DNA of 64,000 bases from Asticcacaulis sp. EMRT-3 (GTDB taxonomy: Bacteria > Pseudomonadota > Alphaproteobacteria > Caulobacterales > Caulobacteraceae), in assembly GCF_030027245.1 (NCBI RefSeq), contig NZ_JASERT010000001.1, positions 1,473,501 to 1,537,500 of the forward strand. The letters are read 5' to 3'. Below the pieces are notes generated by a model that was given only the letters and a program-made list of their open reading frames with translations, was not told the DNA's origin and ran no database searches. This document shows, one piece after another, positions 1 through 8,072 of the stretch (position 1 is the stretch's first letter; the number at the start of each line of letters is the position of its first letter). The position numbers were made by a program, and so were the translations under genes.

Positions 1-1
1 G

Positions 2-337
2 CTGGCGGGGATCATTGTGCGAAACTCGATCCTGCTCGTCGATTTCATCCGTCATGCCGACAAGTATGACAGCGACGGCCATAAGCGCCCCTTGCAGGCC
101 ATCCTGCTCGATGCAGGTGCCACGCGCTTCAAGCCGATCCTGCTGACGGCCCTGGCGGCCATGATCGGGGCCAGTGTCATCCTGACCGATCCGATCTTTC
201 AGGGTCTGGCCATTTCGCTGCTGTTCGGGCTTTTTTCCTCAACCCTTTTGACAGTGCTGGTCATTCCCGCCATCTATGTCGTCATGCGGGGTGATTCCAC
301 GGTGGGCGATTCGGCGAGTAAAGGCGTCAACTCATGA
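2..337 (+). CDS. RND-family efflux permease, C-terminal fragment
   Basis: The reading frame is open from the window edge, so only about the last 111 residues are present. They match the end of an inner-membrane resistance-nodulation-division pump (AcrB/MdtB or heavy-metal type): a conserved VRNSILLVDF segment, then RFKPILLTALAAMIG, then two hydrophobic membrane segments ending in VIPAIYVVM. Such pumps use proton entry to expel substrates through an outer-membrane partner. The stop codon overlaps the start of the ArsR gene (ATGA), so the two are translationally coupled. Substrate class cannot be read from this fragment. Confidence 0.85.
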   Translation: MAGIIVRNSILLVDFIRHADKYDSDGHKRPLQAILLDAGATRFKPILLTALAAMIGASVILTDPIFQGLAISLLFGLFSSTLLTVLVIPAIYVVMRGDSTVGDSASKGVNS

Positions 338-639
338 GGCAAGATACCTCCCCTATGGTGTTGGCGGCCAATGCTCAGAAGGCGACGCGCCTGCTGAAGC
401 TGATGGCCAGCGAACAGCGCCTGATGATTCTGTGCAAGCTGAGCGACGGCGAGCAAAGCGCCGGTGAACTGACCGAACTGGTGGGCTTAAGCCAGGGCGC
501 GGCCTCTCAGCACCTGCAAAAGATGCGCGCCGAGGGTCTGGTCGAAACGCGGCGCGACGCCCAGACCATCTATTACCGCCTGGACGACGACGCGGCCCGT
601 CAGGTGATCGACCTGCTCTGCACCATCTACGGCAATTAG
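334..639 (+). CDS. ArsR/SmtB-family repressor, BigR/SqrR-like
   Basis: This 101-residue winged-helix protein has the ArsR recognition region LSQGAASQHLQKMRAEGLV and the wing RRDAQTIYYRL. It lacks the ELCVCDL metal site of classic ArsR and resembles BigR/YgaV/SqrR, which sense reactive sulfur species through two cysteines. Two cysteines are visible, C34 (MILCKL) and C96 (LLCTIY), at spacing close to the family's. The start overlaps the stop of the RND pump by four bases, so it probably autoregulates that operon. Sulfur sensing is inference; it could respond to another thiol-reactive signal. Confidence 0.82.
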   Translation: MRQDTSPMVLAANAQKATRLLKLMASEQRLMILCKLSDGEQSAGELTELVGLSQGAASQHLQKMRAEGLVETRRDAQTIYYRLDDDAARQVIDLLCTIYGN

Positions 640-741
640 AGTTTCATGCACCTCGAAAGCATGACGAAACGGTTATAACTGTTTTCTTATTTTATTCTGC
701 TTACTGCCTTTGGCGATATGTAGGCAATTCGAGAAGGTGCC

Positions 742-3300
742 GTGCACGAAATCGACGCGAACACCCCACCGGATTCATCACAGCAGGTCGCAGACGCACC
801 TGTGCAGGCCAGCGCCTATCTGGCGGCGATCATCGATTCATCCGACGACGCCATTGTCGGCAAGAATCTCCACAGTGTCATCACCTCATGGAATTCATCG
901 GCGGAACGGATCTTCGGCTATAGCGCTCAGGAAGCCATCGGCCAGCCGATCACCCTGATCATCCCGCCGGAACTGCGCAGCGAAGAAGACGCGATCATCA
1001 CGAAGATCAGGGCCGGTCAGCGCGTCGAGCATTTCACCACCGACAGGCTGACCAAATCGGGCCAGATCGTCAATGTGTCGATCACCGTATCGCCGATCCG
1101 TGACGCGGCGGGGCGAATCATTGGTGCCTCCAAAATCGCACGCGACATGACCGCCCAGAAGCGCGCCGAAGTCCGTCGCATGGCACTGACGCGCCTGACC
1201 GACGACATCCGCGACCTGAACGAGGCTGAAGACATCGCCTTCGCCGCCGCCCGGATTCTGGGCGAAACCCTCCAGATCAGCCGCGTCGGTTACGGTCTCA
1301 TCGACACGGTCAGCGAAACCATCACCATCGAGCGTGACTGGAACGCGCCGGGCATCAAAAGTCTGGCGGGCGTGCTGCACTTTCGTGATTACGGCTCCTA
1401 TATCGAAGATCTCAAGCGCGGTGAAACCGTCGTGTTCGCCGATGCCGAAAAGGATCCGCGCACCGCACACATGGCGGCGGCGCTCAAAGCGATCAGCGCG
1501 CAGTCGGTCATCAATATGCCCCTGACCAATCGCGGGCAGTTCGTGGCCCTGCTCTACCTTAATCATGTTACGGCACGCGACTGGCCCGAAGACGATCTGG
1601 CCTTCGTGCGCGAAGCCGCCGAACGCACGCGCATCGCCTCAGACCGCGCGCGCGTCAGCGCCGAATTGCGCCAGAGCGAGTCGCGTCTGCGCGATCTCAA
1701 TAGCCAGCTCGAGGGTCGGGTGCGCGAAGCCCTGGCCGAGCAGCGGGTTCTGGCCGACATTCTGGAATCGACCGATGCCTACGTGCAGGTGGCCGATAAC
1801 GCTCTCAACTGGCTGGCGATCAACCGCGCCGCCAGCGAAGAATTCGAACGCATCTATGGCGTCCGCCCGAAGGTGGGCGACAATATGCTGGAAGCGCTGC
1901 GCCACATTCCCGAACAGCAGGCGACGGTCGAACAGGTCTGGCGACGCGCCCTGACGGGTGAGGCCTTTACCCTCGTCGCGCAATATGGCGATCCCAGGAT
2001 CGACCAGCGCTTCTATGAAATGAAGTTCAACCCGCTCTACAATGAAAACGGCCAGCAGGTCGGGGCCTATCAGTTCGTTTTTGATGTCAGCGAACGTATG
2101 CGCAGCGAGGCCCGGCTGCGCGAGGCCGAAGACCAGTTGCGTCAGGCGCAAAAAATGGAAGCTGTCGGCCAGTTGACCGGCGGCGTGGCCCACGATTTCA
2201 ACAATATGCTGGCCGTCGTTTCGGGCTCGCTGGAACTGCTCGACCGCCGCACCACCATCGGCGATCCGCGCGCCAAGAGCCTGATTTCCTCGGCGCTGGA
2301 GGCGGCGCGCCGCGCCGGCAGCCTGACCCAGCGCCTGCTGGCCTTTTCGCGCCAGCAGCCACTGAAGCCCGATGTGACCGACGCCAACAGGCTGGTGGCT
2401 GGCATGTCGGATCTGTTTCGTCATTCGCTCGGTGCCGACATCCAGCTTGAAACCGTGCTGGCTGGCGGCCTGTGGCGGCTGCATGTCGATCAGAATCAGC
2501 TTGAAAACGTTCTGCTCAATCTCGCCGTCAATGCACGCGACGCCATGCCGGGCGGCGGACGCCTGACCATCGAAACGCAAAACGCCCATCTCGACCAGCG
2601 CTATACGGCCAGAGAGGTCGGCCTCGCGCCGGGGCAATATGTGATGATCGCCATCACCGATACAGGTTCGGGCATGACTCCCGACGTCATCGCCAAGGCG
2701 TTCGATCCGTTTTTCACGACCAAGGAGGTGGGCAAGGGCACGGGCCTCGGCCTCAGCCAGGTCTATGGCTTTGTCAAACAGTCAGGCGGTCACATCAAGA
2801 TCTATTCCGAGTCCGCTCAGGGCACGACCATCAAAATCTACCTGCCGCGCCACACCGGCGACCCACTGGACACGCCCGATGACGAGGATACGCACAGCCT
2901 GCCCGCAGCCGAGGGCCGTGAACTGATCCTTGTTGTCGATGATGAAGATCTGGTGCGGCAGTTTTCCACCGCCGCCCTGAGCGATCTCGGCTATCGCGTA
3001 CTCGAAGCCAACAATGCGCGTACCGCCCTGACCCTGCTGAAGGACAGGCCGGACATCGACCTTTTGTTCACCGACATCGTCATGCCGGACATGAATGGCC
3101 GTAAGCTGGTTGATCTGGCGCACGAACATCGCCCCGGCCTGCCCGTTATCTACACCACCGGCTATACGCGCAACGCCATCGTCCATAATGGCGTGCTCGA
3201 TGCAGGCGTCGAACTGATCGGCAAGCCCTTCACCCTGGAAGAACTGGCAACCCGGGTCAGGAACGTCCTTGACCGGGCGGCGCTTGACCGTCAGGGCTGA
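742..3300 (+). CDS. Hybrid sensor histidine kinase with PAS, GAF, PAS and receiver domains
   Basis: The 852-residue protein has no membrane segments. Domains in order are PAS (about 27-140, ending in [10 protein letters not shown]), GAF (about 150-300), PAS (about 330-455), HisKA with phospho-acceptor H484 in HDFNN, HATPase (G1 DTGSGM, G2 GKGTGLGLS), and a C-terminal receiver with phospho-acceptor D778 in [11 protein letters not shown] and a conserved K in GKPF. The layout predicts a cytosolic kinase passing phosphate from H484 to D778 and then to an unknown phosphotransferase. The start is GTG, preceded by GAGAAGG at 731-737. No response regulator lies nearby, so it is an orphan; the signal is unknown. 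Confidence 0.9.
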   Translation: MHEIDANTPPDSSQQVADAPVQASAYLAAIIDSSDDAIVGKNLHSVITSWNSSAERIFGYSAQEAIGQPITLIIPPELRSEEDAIITKIRAGQRVEHFTTDRLTKSGQIVNVSITVSPIRDAAGRIIGASKIARDMTAQKRAEVRRMALTRLTDDIRDLNEAEDIAFAAARILGETLQISRVGYGLIDTVSETITIERDWNAPGIKSLAGVLHFRDYGSYIEDLKRGETVVFADAEKDPRTAHMAAALKAISAQSVINMPLTNRGQFVALLYLNHVTARDWPEDDLAFVREAAERTRIASDRARVSAELRQSESRLRDLNSQLEGRVREALAEQRVLADILESTDAYVQVADNALNWLAINRAASEEFERIYGVRPKVGDNMLEALRHIPEQQATVEQVWRRALTGEAFTLVAQYGDPRIDQRFYEMKFNPLYNENGQQVGAYQFVFDVSERMRSEARLREAEDQLRQAQKMEAVGQLTGGVAHDFNNMLAVVSGSLELLDRRTTIGDPRAKSLISSALEAARRAGSLTQRLLAFSRQQPLKPDVTDANRLVAGMSDLFRHSLGADIQLETVLAGGLWRLHVDQNQLENVLLNLAVNARDAMPGGGRLTIETQNAHLDQRYTAREVGLAPGQYVMIAITDTGSGMTPDVIAKAFDPFFTTKEVGKGTGLGLSQVYGFVKQSGGHIKIYSESAQGTTIKIYLPRHTGDPLDTPDDEDTHSLPAAEGRELILVVDDEDLVRQFSTAALSDLGYRVLEANNARTALTLLKDRPDIDLLFTDIVMPDMNGRKLVDLAHEHRPGLPVIYTTGYTRNAIVHNGVLDAGVELIGKPFTLEELATRVRNVLDRAALDRQG

Positions 3301-3315
3301 AAGGCCTGCCTTGCC

Positions 3316-6270
3316 CTATTGCGTCCTGATCTGGCCGGGATCCACAATATCACTGGTGGCGGGCGGCGTGGTGACCGTGACCGGTGCCACATAGCGCGTC
3401 GCCAGCCAGCCATCGAGCGCGTCAGGCGCAATCGCGGTCTGCGGCTGGAAGGCCTCCGACGCCATATAGTCGAACAGGGAACGCCTCAGCGACGGCGCAC
3501 CGGCATGGCCGGACAGGCCCGCTTCGCTGAGGTCGAACGATGTCGCCATCAGCCTGCCCTGCCCCACCCGGCATTCAAACAGCATGGCCAGACGCAGATT
3601 GCGGTTCCAGTCGTCGATCGGCTGCACCACAGGCGTCAGGTCACGCGGCAGGGCCTCGACATTCATCGCTGTGGTTCTGGCCAGCAGGTCGCTCCATTGC
3701 CAGTCGCAATGCGCCTCGGTCGGGAAACCGCGCAGCGCCGCATGATCGGCGTCATTAAGCAGGCCCAGCATCCAGGTGCGCCTGGGGTTCATCAGGCGGT
3801 TCCAGAACACCGGCACCGTCGTCAGGGCCAGATCGGGCACCGGCTGATCGGGTGCCCCCGACAGGAACAGGACGCGCCCGCCCGCCGCCAGAGCCGCCTT
3901 CGCCGCATCCCACGACGCGGTGACGGTCACGCCCTCCGGCACGGACGCCTTCACCTCTGCCGGATAGAGCCAGAACGGCCAGCTATTGCCAAACGCCGTG
4001 CCTTGCAGCGCCACCTCCAGCCGGTAGGCCGCCGGGGCGGGCAGATGGGCAAGCGCCATCGTCACCGTGCCGAGCGCCAGATTCTTGCCGCGCGGCACAT
4101 CGCGCACCGGCAGGACGCCCGACGCCACGGCCTTGCCCGCTGCATCCGTGATGCGCCAGACGGGCGCGATGCCTTGAAGCGGCGCGGGGCCATAATGGGC
4201 CAGCTCGATGTCGGCGCTTAAGGTCTGGTCGCTGGTGAACACCCGGTCTTTCAGCCGCGCCAGCGGCACGGTGGCGCCGTTATACTGGCGGAACGCTTCG
4301 GGCGTCACATAGCCTTTTTCTTCCCAGAAGGCGTCGAGCATGCCGATCAGCGCCCCGCCCTGCCCCAGATAGTCGTGCAGGTCGAGCAGTTCATAACCCG
4401 AATAGGAGGGCGTGCGCAGATTGGCCTCGATCTCCTCCTTGTAACAGGCGACCTGAAACCGGCCAGATGCCTGCGCCAGCGCCTTGTTGCGCGGCAAAAG
4501 CCCATGTTCCTCGGCGGAATCGCGCATGATGATATAGTTGCCAGGGTGCATATAGGGTTCTTTGCCCGAACCGATGCCATCGGCGAAGGCGGCGTAATCC
4601 CCTTTGCCGGAAAACTTGTCGATGACGGAAAAATCGGGATAGGCGCACCATTGCCCGACCTCGTGGCCGATGCAGGGAAGGCTTGCGCCCTGCCGCACCT
4701 TGCGCAAACTCTCTTCGTAATCGGAACCGAACCAGCCTCTGGGACCGCGCGCCAGCCCGCCGGTAATGAGATAGTCGGCGGCGAACGGCGTGCCCGGCCC
4801 GCCCGGCGGCGGCGCCCAACGGCCCGTCCCGTCCGTATAGAGGCGGCGCGGATCGGCTTCGCGCCACGCCCTGTCCCAACCCGGAAGCTGTTCGGCGTAA
4901 TGGCCGGCGGGCTCATTACTTGCGGCCAGCATGATCAGCGACGGGTGATTGCCATAGGCTTTCAGCAGACGCTGCGTCTCATCGTTCAGCACGGCCAGCA
5001 TCTTGCCATCGGGATCGAAGCTGTTCCACATGCCGCATTCGGGCTGGAGGTAGAAACCGGCCTCGTCGGCAGCGATGAAGGCGGCTTCGGGCGGGCACCA
5101 CGAATGGAAGCGGATGCCGTTCAGCCCCCAGTTTTTGCAGATGGCGATGATGCGCGCCCATGTCGCCACATCGGTGGCCGGATAGCCGGTCAGCGGGAAA
5201 CCGCCGCCATCATGGGTGGCGCGAAAATTCAAAAGCTCGCCATTCAGGCGGATATATTGGCCGTCAGCCCTGATCTCGCGCATCCCGAAGCGCACGTCGC
5301 GGCGGTCGTCGGCCTGCGGCCCCGTCAGGATCACGCTTAAGCTTTGCAGCACAGGCGTGAATTCCGACCAGGCCTGCGCGTCCGGCATGGGCACATCCAG
5401 CACGGCCTCGGCGCCATCCTTCGTCCAGTTGACCGGCACGGACACCGCGCCCGCCTTCAGCACGCCCTTGCCCGGCTTGCCAGTCAGATTGCCAAGGCGC
5501 ACGCGCACCCGCGCCGATTTCGCGGCCAGATCGGGGAAAACCTGCACATCGTCGATCCATACCGGCGTGGTGGCGGCCAGTTCGATCCGCCCGACAATGC
5601 CGTTCCAGGTCGCGCCTTCAGCGTCCGACACCGAATGGCCGTCCGGGCGGTAGGGCGGGTCCTGCATCCGGTTGTCGATGCGGATCGACAGGCGGTGCTT
5701 TCCGGGTGTCAGCAGGCCGAGATCGACATCGTGCGGCGCGACCAGCGAACGATTGCTGCCCGCCAGCCGGTCGTCGATATAGACATCGGTGCGCCAGCGC
5801 GTGCGCTCAAGGCCCAGCGTAACGCGCTTGCCCGCCCACGCCGCCGGAATATCTATGTCGCGCTGATACCAGGCGACGCCAAGATAGTGACGCACCGGCT
5901 GCGACAGATAGGGCACTTCGACATGGCTGGGCTGTGTATAGGCCTTATATTGCGGCAGCAGATACCAGCGCATGTCGCGCGGCAGGGCGGCCACGAACTG
6001 GGTTTCGGCGGTGATCTCATCGCCATAGCCCTGCGTTTGCAGAATACCGGGCAGTTGAATATCGGCCTCGCCCGTCAGATGACGCCCAAACCAGCCCGAC
6101 GTTACGCCTTTATCGTCGCGGTCAAGCGCGAACCGCCATGTCCCGGCCAGCGATAAGGCCCCTTCGCTGACGGGCTGGGCCGGAACCGAACGGGCATAGA
6201 GGGCCAGCGTAGCGGCGGCAGCGCCGCCCGCAGCCAGAAAGGCGCGGCGGTTCAAGGGGGCTTGGGTCAT
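3316..6270 (-). CDS. Glycoside hydrolase family 2 protein, Tat-exported
   Basis: The 984-residue protein begins with a twin-arginine signal (NRRAFLAAGGAAAA), so it should reach the periplasm folded. A jelly-roll sugar-binding domain, an immunoglobulin-like domain and a TIM barrel follow, as in GH2 beta-galactosidases, beta-glucuronidases and beta-mannosidases. The probable acid/base is E453 (in ASNEP) and the nucleophile E537 (in GHEVGQW). It is longer than minimal GH2 enzymes, with a C-terminal extension of about 300 residues. A good ribosome site (AGGAAGG) sits 6 nt before the ATG. It is divergent from the SDR/GntR genes and close to a GH35 enzyme, which suggests galactoside or plant-polysaccharide breakdown. 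Exact substrate is open. Confidence 0.87.
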   Translation of the reverse strand: MTQAPLNRRAFLAAGGAAAATLALYARSVPAQPVSEGALSLAGTWRFALDRDDKGVTSGWFGRHLTGEADIQLPGILQTQGYGDEITAETQFVAALPRDMRWYLLPQYKAYTQPSHVEVPYLSQPVRHYLGVAWYQRDIDIPAAWAGKRVTLGLERTRWRTDVYIDDRLAGSNRSLVAPHDVDLGLLTPGKHRLSIRIDNRMQDPPYRPDGHSVSDAEGATWNGIVGRIELAATTPVWIDDVQVFPDLAAKSARVRVRLGNLTGKPGKGVLKAGAVSVPVNWTKDGAEAVLDVPMPDAQAWSEFTPVLQSLSVILTGPQADDRRDVRFGMREIRADGQYIRLNGELLNFRATHDGGGFPLTGYPATDVATWARIIAICKNWGLNGIRFHSWCPPEAAFIAADEAGFYLQPECGMWNSFDPDGKMLAVLNDETQRLLKAYGNHPSLIMLAASNEPAGHYAEQLPGWDRAWREADPRRLYTDGTGRWAPPPGGPGTPFAADYLITGGLARGPRGWFGSDYEESLRKVRQGASLPCIGHEVGQWCAYPDFSVIDKFSGKGDYAAFADGIGSGKEPYMHPGNYIIMRDSAEEHGLLPRNKALAQASGRFQVACYKEEIEANLRTPSYSGYELLDLHDYLGQGGALIGMLDAFWEEKGYVTPEAFRQYNGATVPLARLKDRVFTSDQTLSADIELAHYGPAPLQGIAPVWRITDAAGKAVASGVLPVRDVPRGKNLALGTVTMALAHLPAPAAYRLEVALQGTAFGNSWPFWLYPAEVKASVPEGVTVTASWDAAKAALAAGGRVLFLSGAPDQPVPDLALTTVPVFWNRLMNPRRTWMLGLLNDADHAALRGFPTEAHCDWQWSDLLARTTAMNVEALPRDLTPVVQPIDDWNRNLRLAMLFECRVGQGRLMATSFDLSEAGLSGHAGAPSLRRSLFDYMASEAFQPQTAIAPDALDGWLATRYVAPVTVTTPPATSDIVDPGQIRTQ

Positions 6271-6297
6271 GTGTGGCCTTCCTGTTTTTCAACTTTG

Positions 6298-6316
6298 CAA
6301 TATATATTATATATTG
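6298..6316. promoter_or_regulatory. AT-rich 19-bp palindrome upstream of the GH2 gene
   Basis: CAATATATATTATATATTG is a perfect palindrome (9-bp arms, one central base) 28 bp before the GH2 start. Its core, ATATATATTATATAT, recurs with one change at 12057-12071 before the sugar transporter. It could be the operator of the GntR protein encoded at 7315-8067. Binding is inference. Confidence 0.45.
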
Positions 6317-6350
6317 ACGCTGTTGTTTTCAATCCTATAACGGGCTTATA

Positions 6351-6498
6351 CCAAGCTGCGATGCTTTGACTCATCGCAGCTTGGCAAGCGCGACTGCGCG
6401 TCGCCGCGGATGCGGCGAGCCATGCGGCGCTTGAGCTGCAAAAAAATGCGAATACCAACTTGCACCCAAATAGGTTCTGGGCTGCGCAAGTTGGTATT
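6351..6498 (-). repeat. Structured dispersed repeat, copy A, flanked by palindromes
   Basis: Read on the minus strand, 6385-6477 aligns without gaps to 24069-24161 (75 of 93 bases identical; 50 of the last 55). The shared part folds into tandem short hairpins with 4-nt loops. Two stems each carry a compensatory base-pair difference between copies. This copy is also bordered by two perfect 13-bp inverted repeats: 6351-6363 with 6372-6384, and 6451-6463 with 6486-6498. It fills most of the gap between the divergent GH2 and SDR genes. Minus-strand translation continues through it, but the base changes fit structure better than coding. Confidence 0.7.
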
Positions 6499-6528
6499 AG
6501 CTGCGGGTTTACGAGCATAGGGTGGATC

Positions 6529-7266
6529 ATGCGCTTCAAGGACAAGGTCATCATCATCACCGGCGGACTGGGCGGCATCGGTCTGGCCTGCGCCCGGCAA
6601 TTTGCCTGTGAAGGCGCAAACCTCATGCTCGTCGAACCCAAGGCCGCCCCTGACAATCCGGCCATCGACGATCTGCAAAGCCTGGGCGCGCCCGCCGTGG
6701 TGATGGCCGCGTGCGATGTGTCGGTCGAGGCCGAGGTGGTGGCGGCCTGCGCCACGGCCCTGCACCGCTTTGGCCGCCTCGACGTGGTGGTCAATGTAGC
6801 CGGGGCCATGATCTATAAGCCGATCATCGACCTGACCGGCGCGGACTGGCAGCATTATCTGGGCGTCAATCTGATGGGGGCTGTCCATTTCACGCGCGAA
6901 GCCTTCCGCCACATGAAGGCGGGCGGCGCCATCGTCAATGTGTCGAGCATCCACGCCTTTCAAACCTCGGCCAATGTCGCCCCCTATGCGGCGGCCAAGG
7001 CGGCGCTCACTTCGCTGACCCGCACTGCCGCCATCGAAGGCAAGCCGCTGGGCATCCGCGCCAATGCCGTCCTGCCCGGCGCGATTGATACGCCCATGCT
7101 GTGGGCCAGCCCCAATATCCAATCGGGCGCAGAAGTGCTTTTGCCCGAAGATGTCGGCCAGCCTGAAAACATCGCCGCCGCCGTCGCCTTTCTGGCCAGC
7201 CCGGAGGCGGCCTTCATCACCGGATCGAGTCTGGTGGCCGATGGCGGGCGTCTGGCCAAGCTCTGA
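6529..7266 (+). CDS. Short-chain dehydrogenase/reductase
   Basis: This 245-residue classical SDR has the cofactor motif TGGLGGIG (11-18), the NVAG segment, the catalytic serine in NVSS, and the active-site pair Y153 and K157 (YAAAK). It should be a cytosolic NAD(P)-dependent oxidoreductase. The ATG at 6529 follows a weak AGGG and removes an upstream in-frame stretch lying in the repeat. It precedes the GntR regulator and sits among two beta-galactosidase-type enzymes and a sugar transporter, so oxidation of a released sugar is likely. The substrate cannot be read from sequence. Confidence 0.85.
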   Translation: MRFKDKVIIITGGLGGIGLACARQFACEGANLMLVEPKAAPDNPAIDDLQSLGAPAVVMAACDVSVEAEVVAACATALHRFGRLDVVVNVAGAMIYKPIIDLTGADWQHYLGVNLMGAVHFTREAFRHMKAGGAIVNVSSIHAFQTSANVAPYAAAKAALTSLTRTAAIEGKPLGIRANAVLPGAIDTPMLWASPNIQSGAEVLLPEDVGQPENIAAAVAFLASPEAAFITGSSLVADGGRLAKL

Positions 7267-7314
7267 TGATGGTCGTCTGTTGTATTGCCGCCATATCGTG
7301 ATAATCAGGCGGAC

Positions 7315-8067
7315 ATGACCTCTCATGGTCAAACCGGAGCCGGGAATATGCGTGGACGGAGCGAACCGGCCAATATTACGGAAACCATCGTCCACGACCT
7401 CGGCGTCGCCATCGTCACCGGGCGCTTCAATGACGGGCCCTTCCCCAAGGAAAGCGAGTTGTCGCAAACCTATGGCGCGGCGCGCACCGTGACGCGCGAA
7501 GCCGTGAAGATGCTGACCTCGAAGGGGCTCCTGACCTCAAGACGGCGGCGCGGCATCGTCATCAATGACGAAGGCAAATGGAACCTGCTCGATCCCGATG
7601 TGCTGCGCTGGCTTCTGGGCCGCGATTTCTCACTGTCGCTGCTGATCGAATTTACCGAAATCCGCCTGAGCATCGAACCGGGGGCGGCAGCCCTGGCCGC
7701 GAAACGCGCCACCCATGACGAACGGGCCGGAATCGCCGCCGCCATCGACCGCATGTTCGCCGCCGATCAGAGCCTCGACGACCCGCTGGAGGCCGACATC
7801 GCCTTTCACGCCGCCGTTCTCGACGCCAGCGGCAACCGTTTTTACCGCCAGCACCGCGAAATGATCGCCACGGCCCTGCGTTTCAGCATCCGCAAGACCA
7901 ATGACCTGAAGGGTGTGCGCTTCGCCAGCGCCCTCGACCACAAGCGCGTCGCCGACGCCATTCTGGCCGGCAACCCGTCCGCCGCCGAAACGCAGATGCG
8001 CCAGTTGATTCAGGGCGCACTCGACCTGATGGAGCGCGTTCAGCGCGACGAACAGGGCCGGGTTTAA
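7315..8067 (+). CDS. GntR-family regulator, FadR (FCD) subfamily
   Basis: The protein has an N-terminal winged helix-turn-helix (PKESELSQTYGAARTVTREA, then a GLLTSRRRRG wing) and an all-helical FCD ligand domain with the metal-site pattern D-x3-H (DIAFH) and a later H in DHKR. DgoR/UxuR-type members are repressors released by sugar acids. The ATG at 7315 follows AGGCGG; an alternative ATG at 7348 starts closer to the DNA-binding domain. It lies 48 nt after the SDR gene, probably co-transcribed, and is the natural candidate regulator of the surrounding glycosidase and transporter genes. The effector is inferred only from context. Confidence 0.87.
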   Translation: MTSHGQTGAGNMRGRSEPANITETIVHDLGVAIVTGRFNDGPFPKESELSQTYGAARTVTREAVKMLTSKGLLTSRRRRGIVINDEGKWNLLDPDVLRWLLGRDFSLSLLIEFTEIRLSIEPGAAALAAKRATHDERAGIAAAIDRMFAADQSLDDPLEADIAFHAAVLDASGNRFYRQHREMIATALRFSIRKTNDLKGVRFASALDHKRVADAILAGNPSAAETQMRQLIQGALDLMERVQRDEQGRV

Positions 8068-8072
8068 AACCG

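Noticed and set aside
4375..6156. Long plus-strand frames opposite the GH2 gene
   Set aside because: GH2 catalytic motifs and signal peptide identify the minus strand as coding; the plus frames have no domain features.
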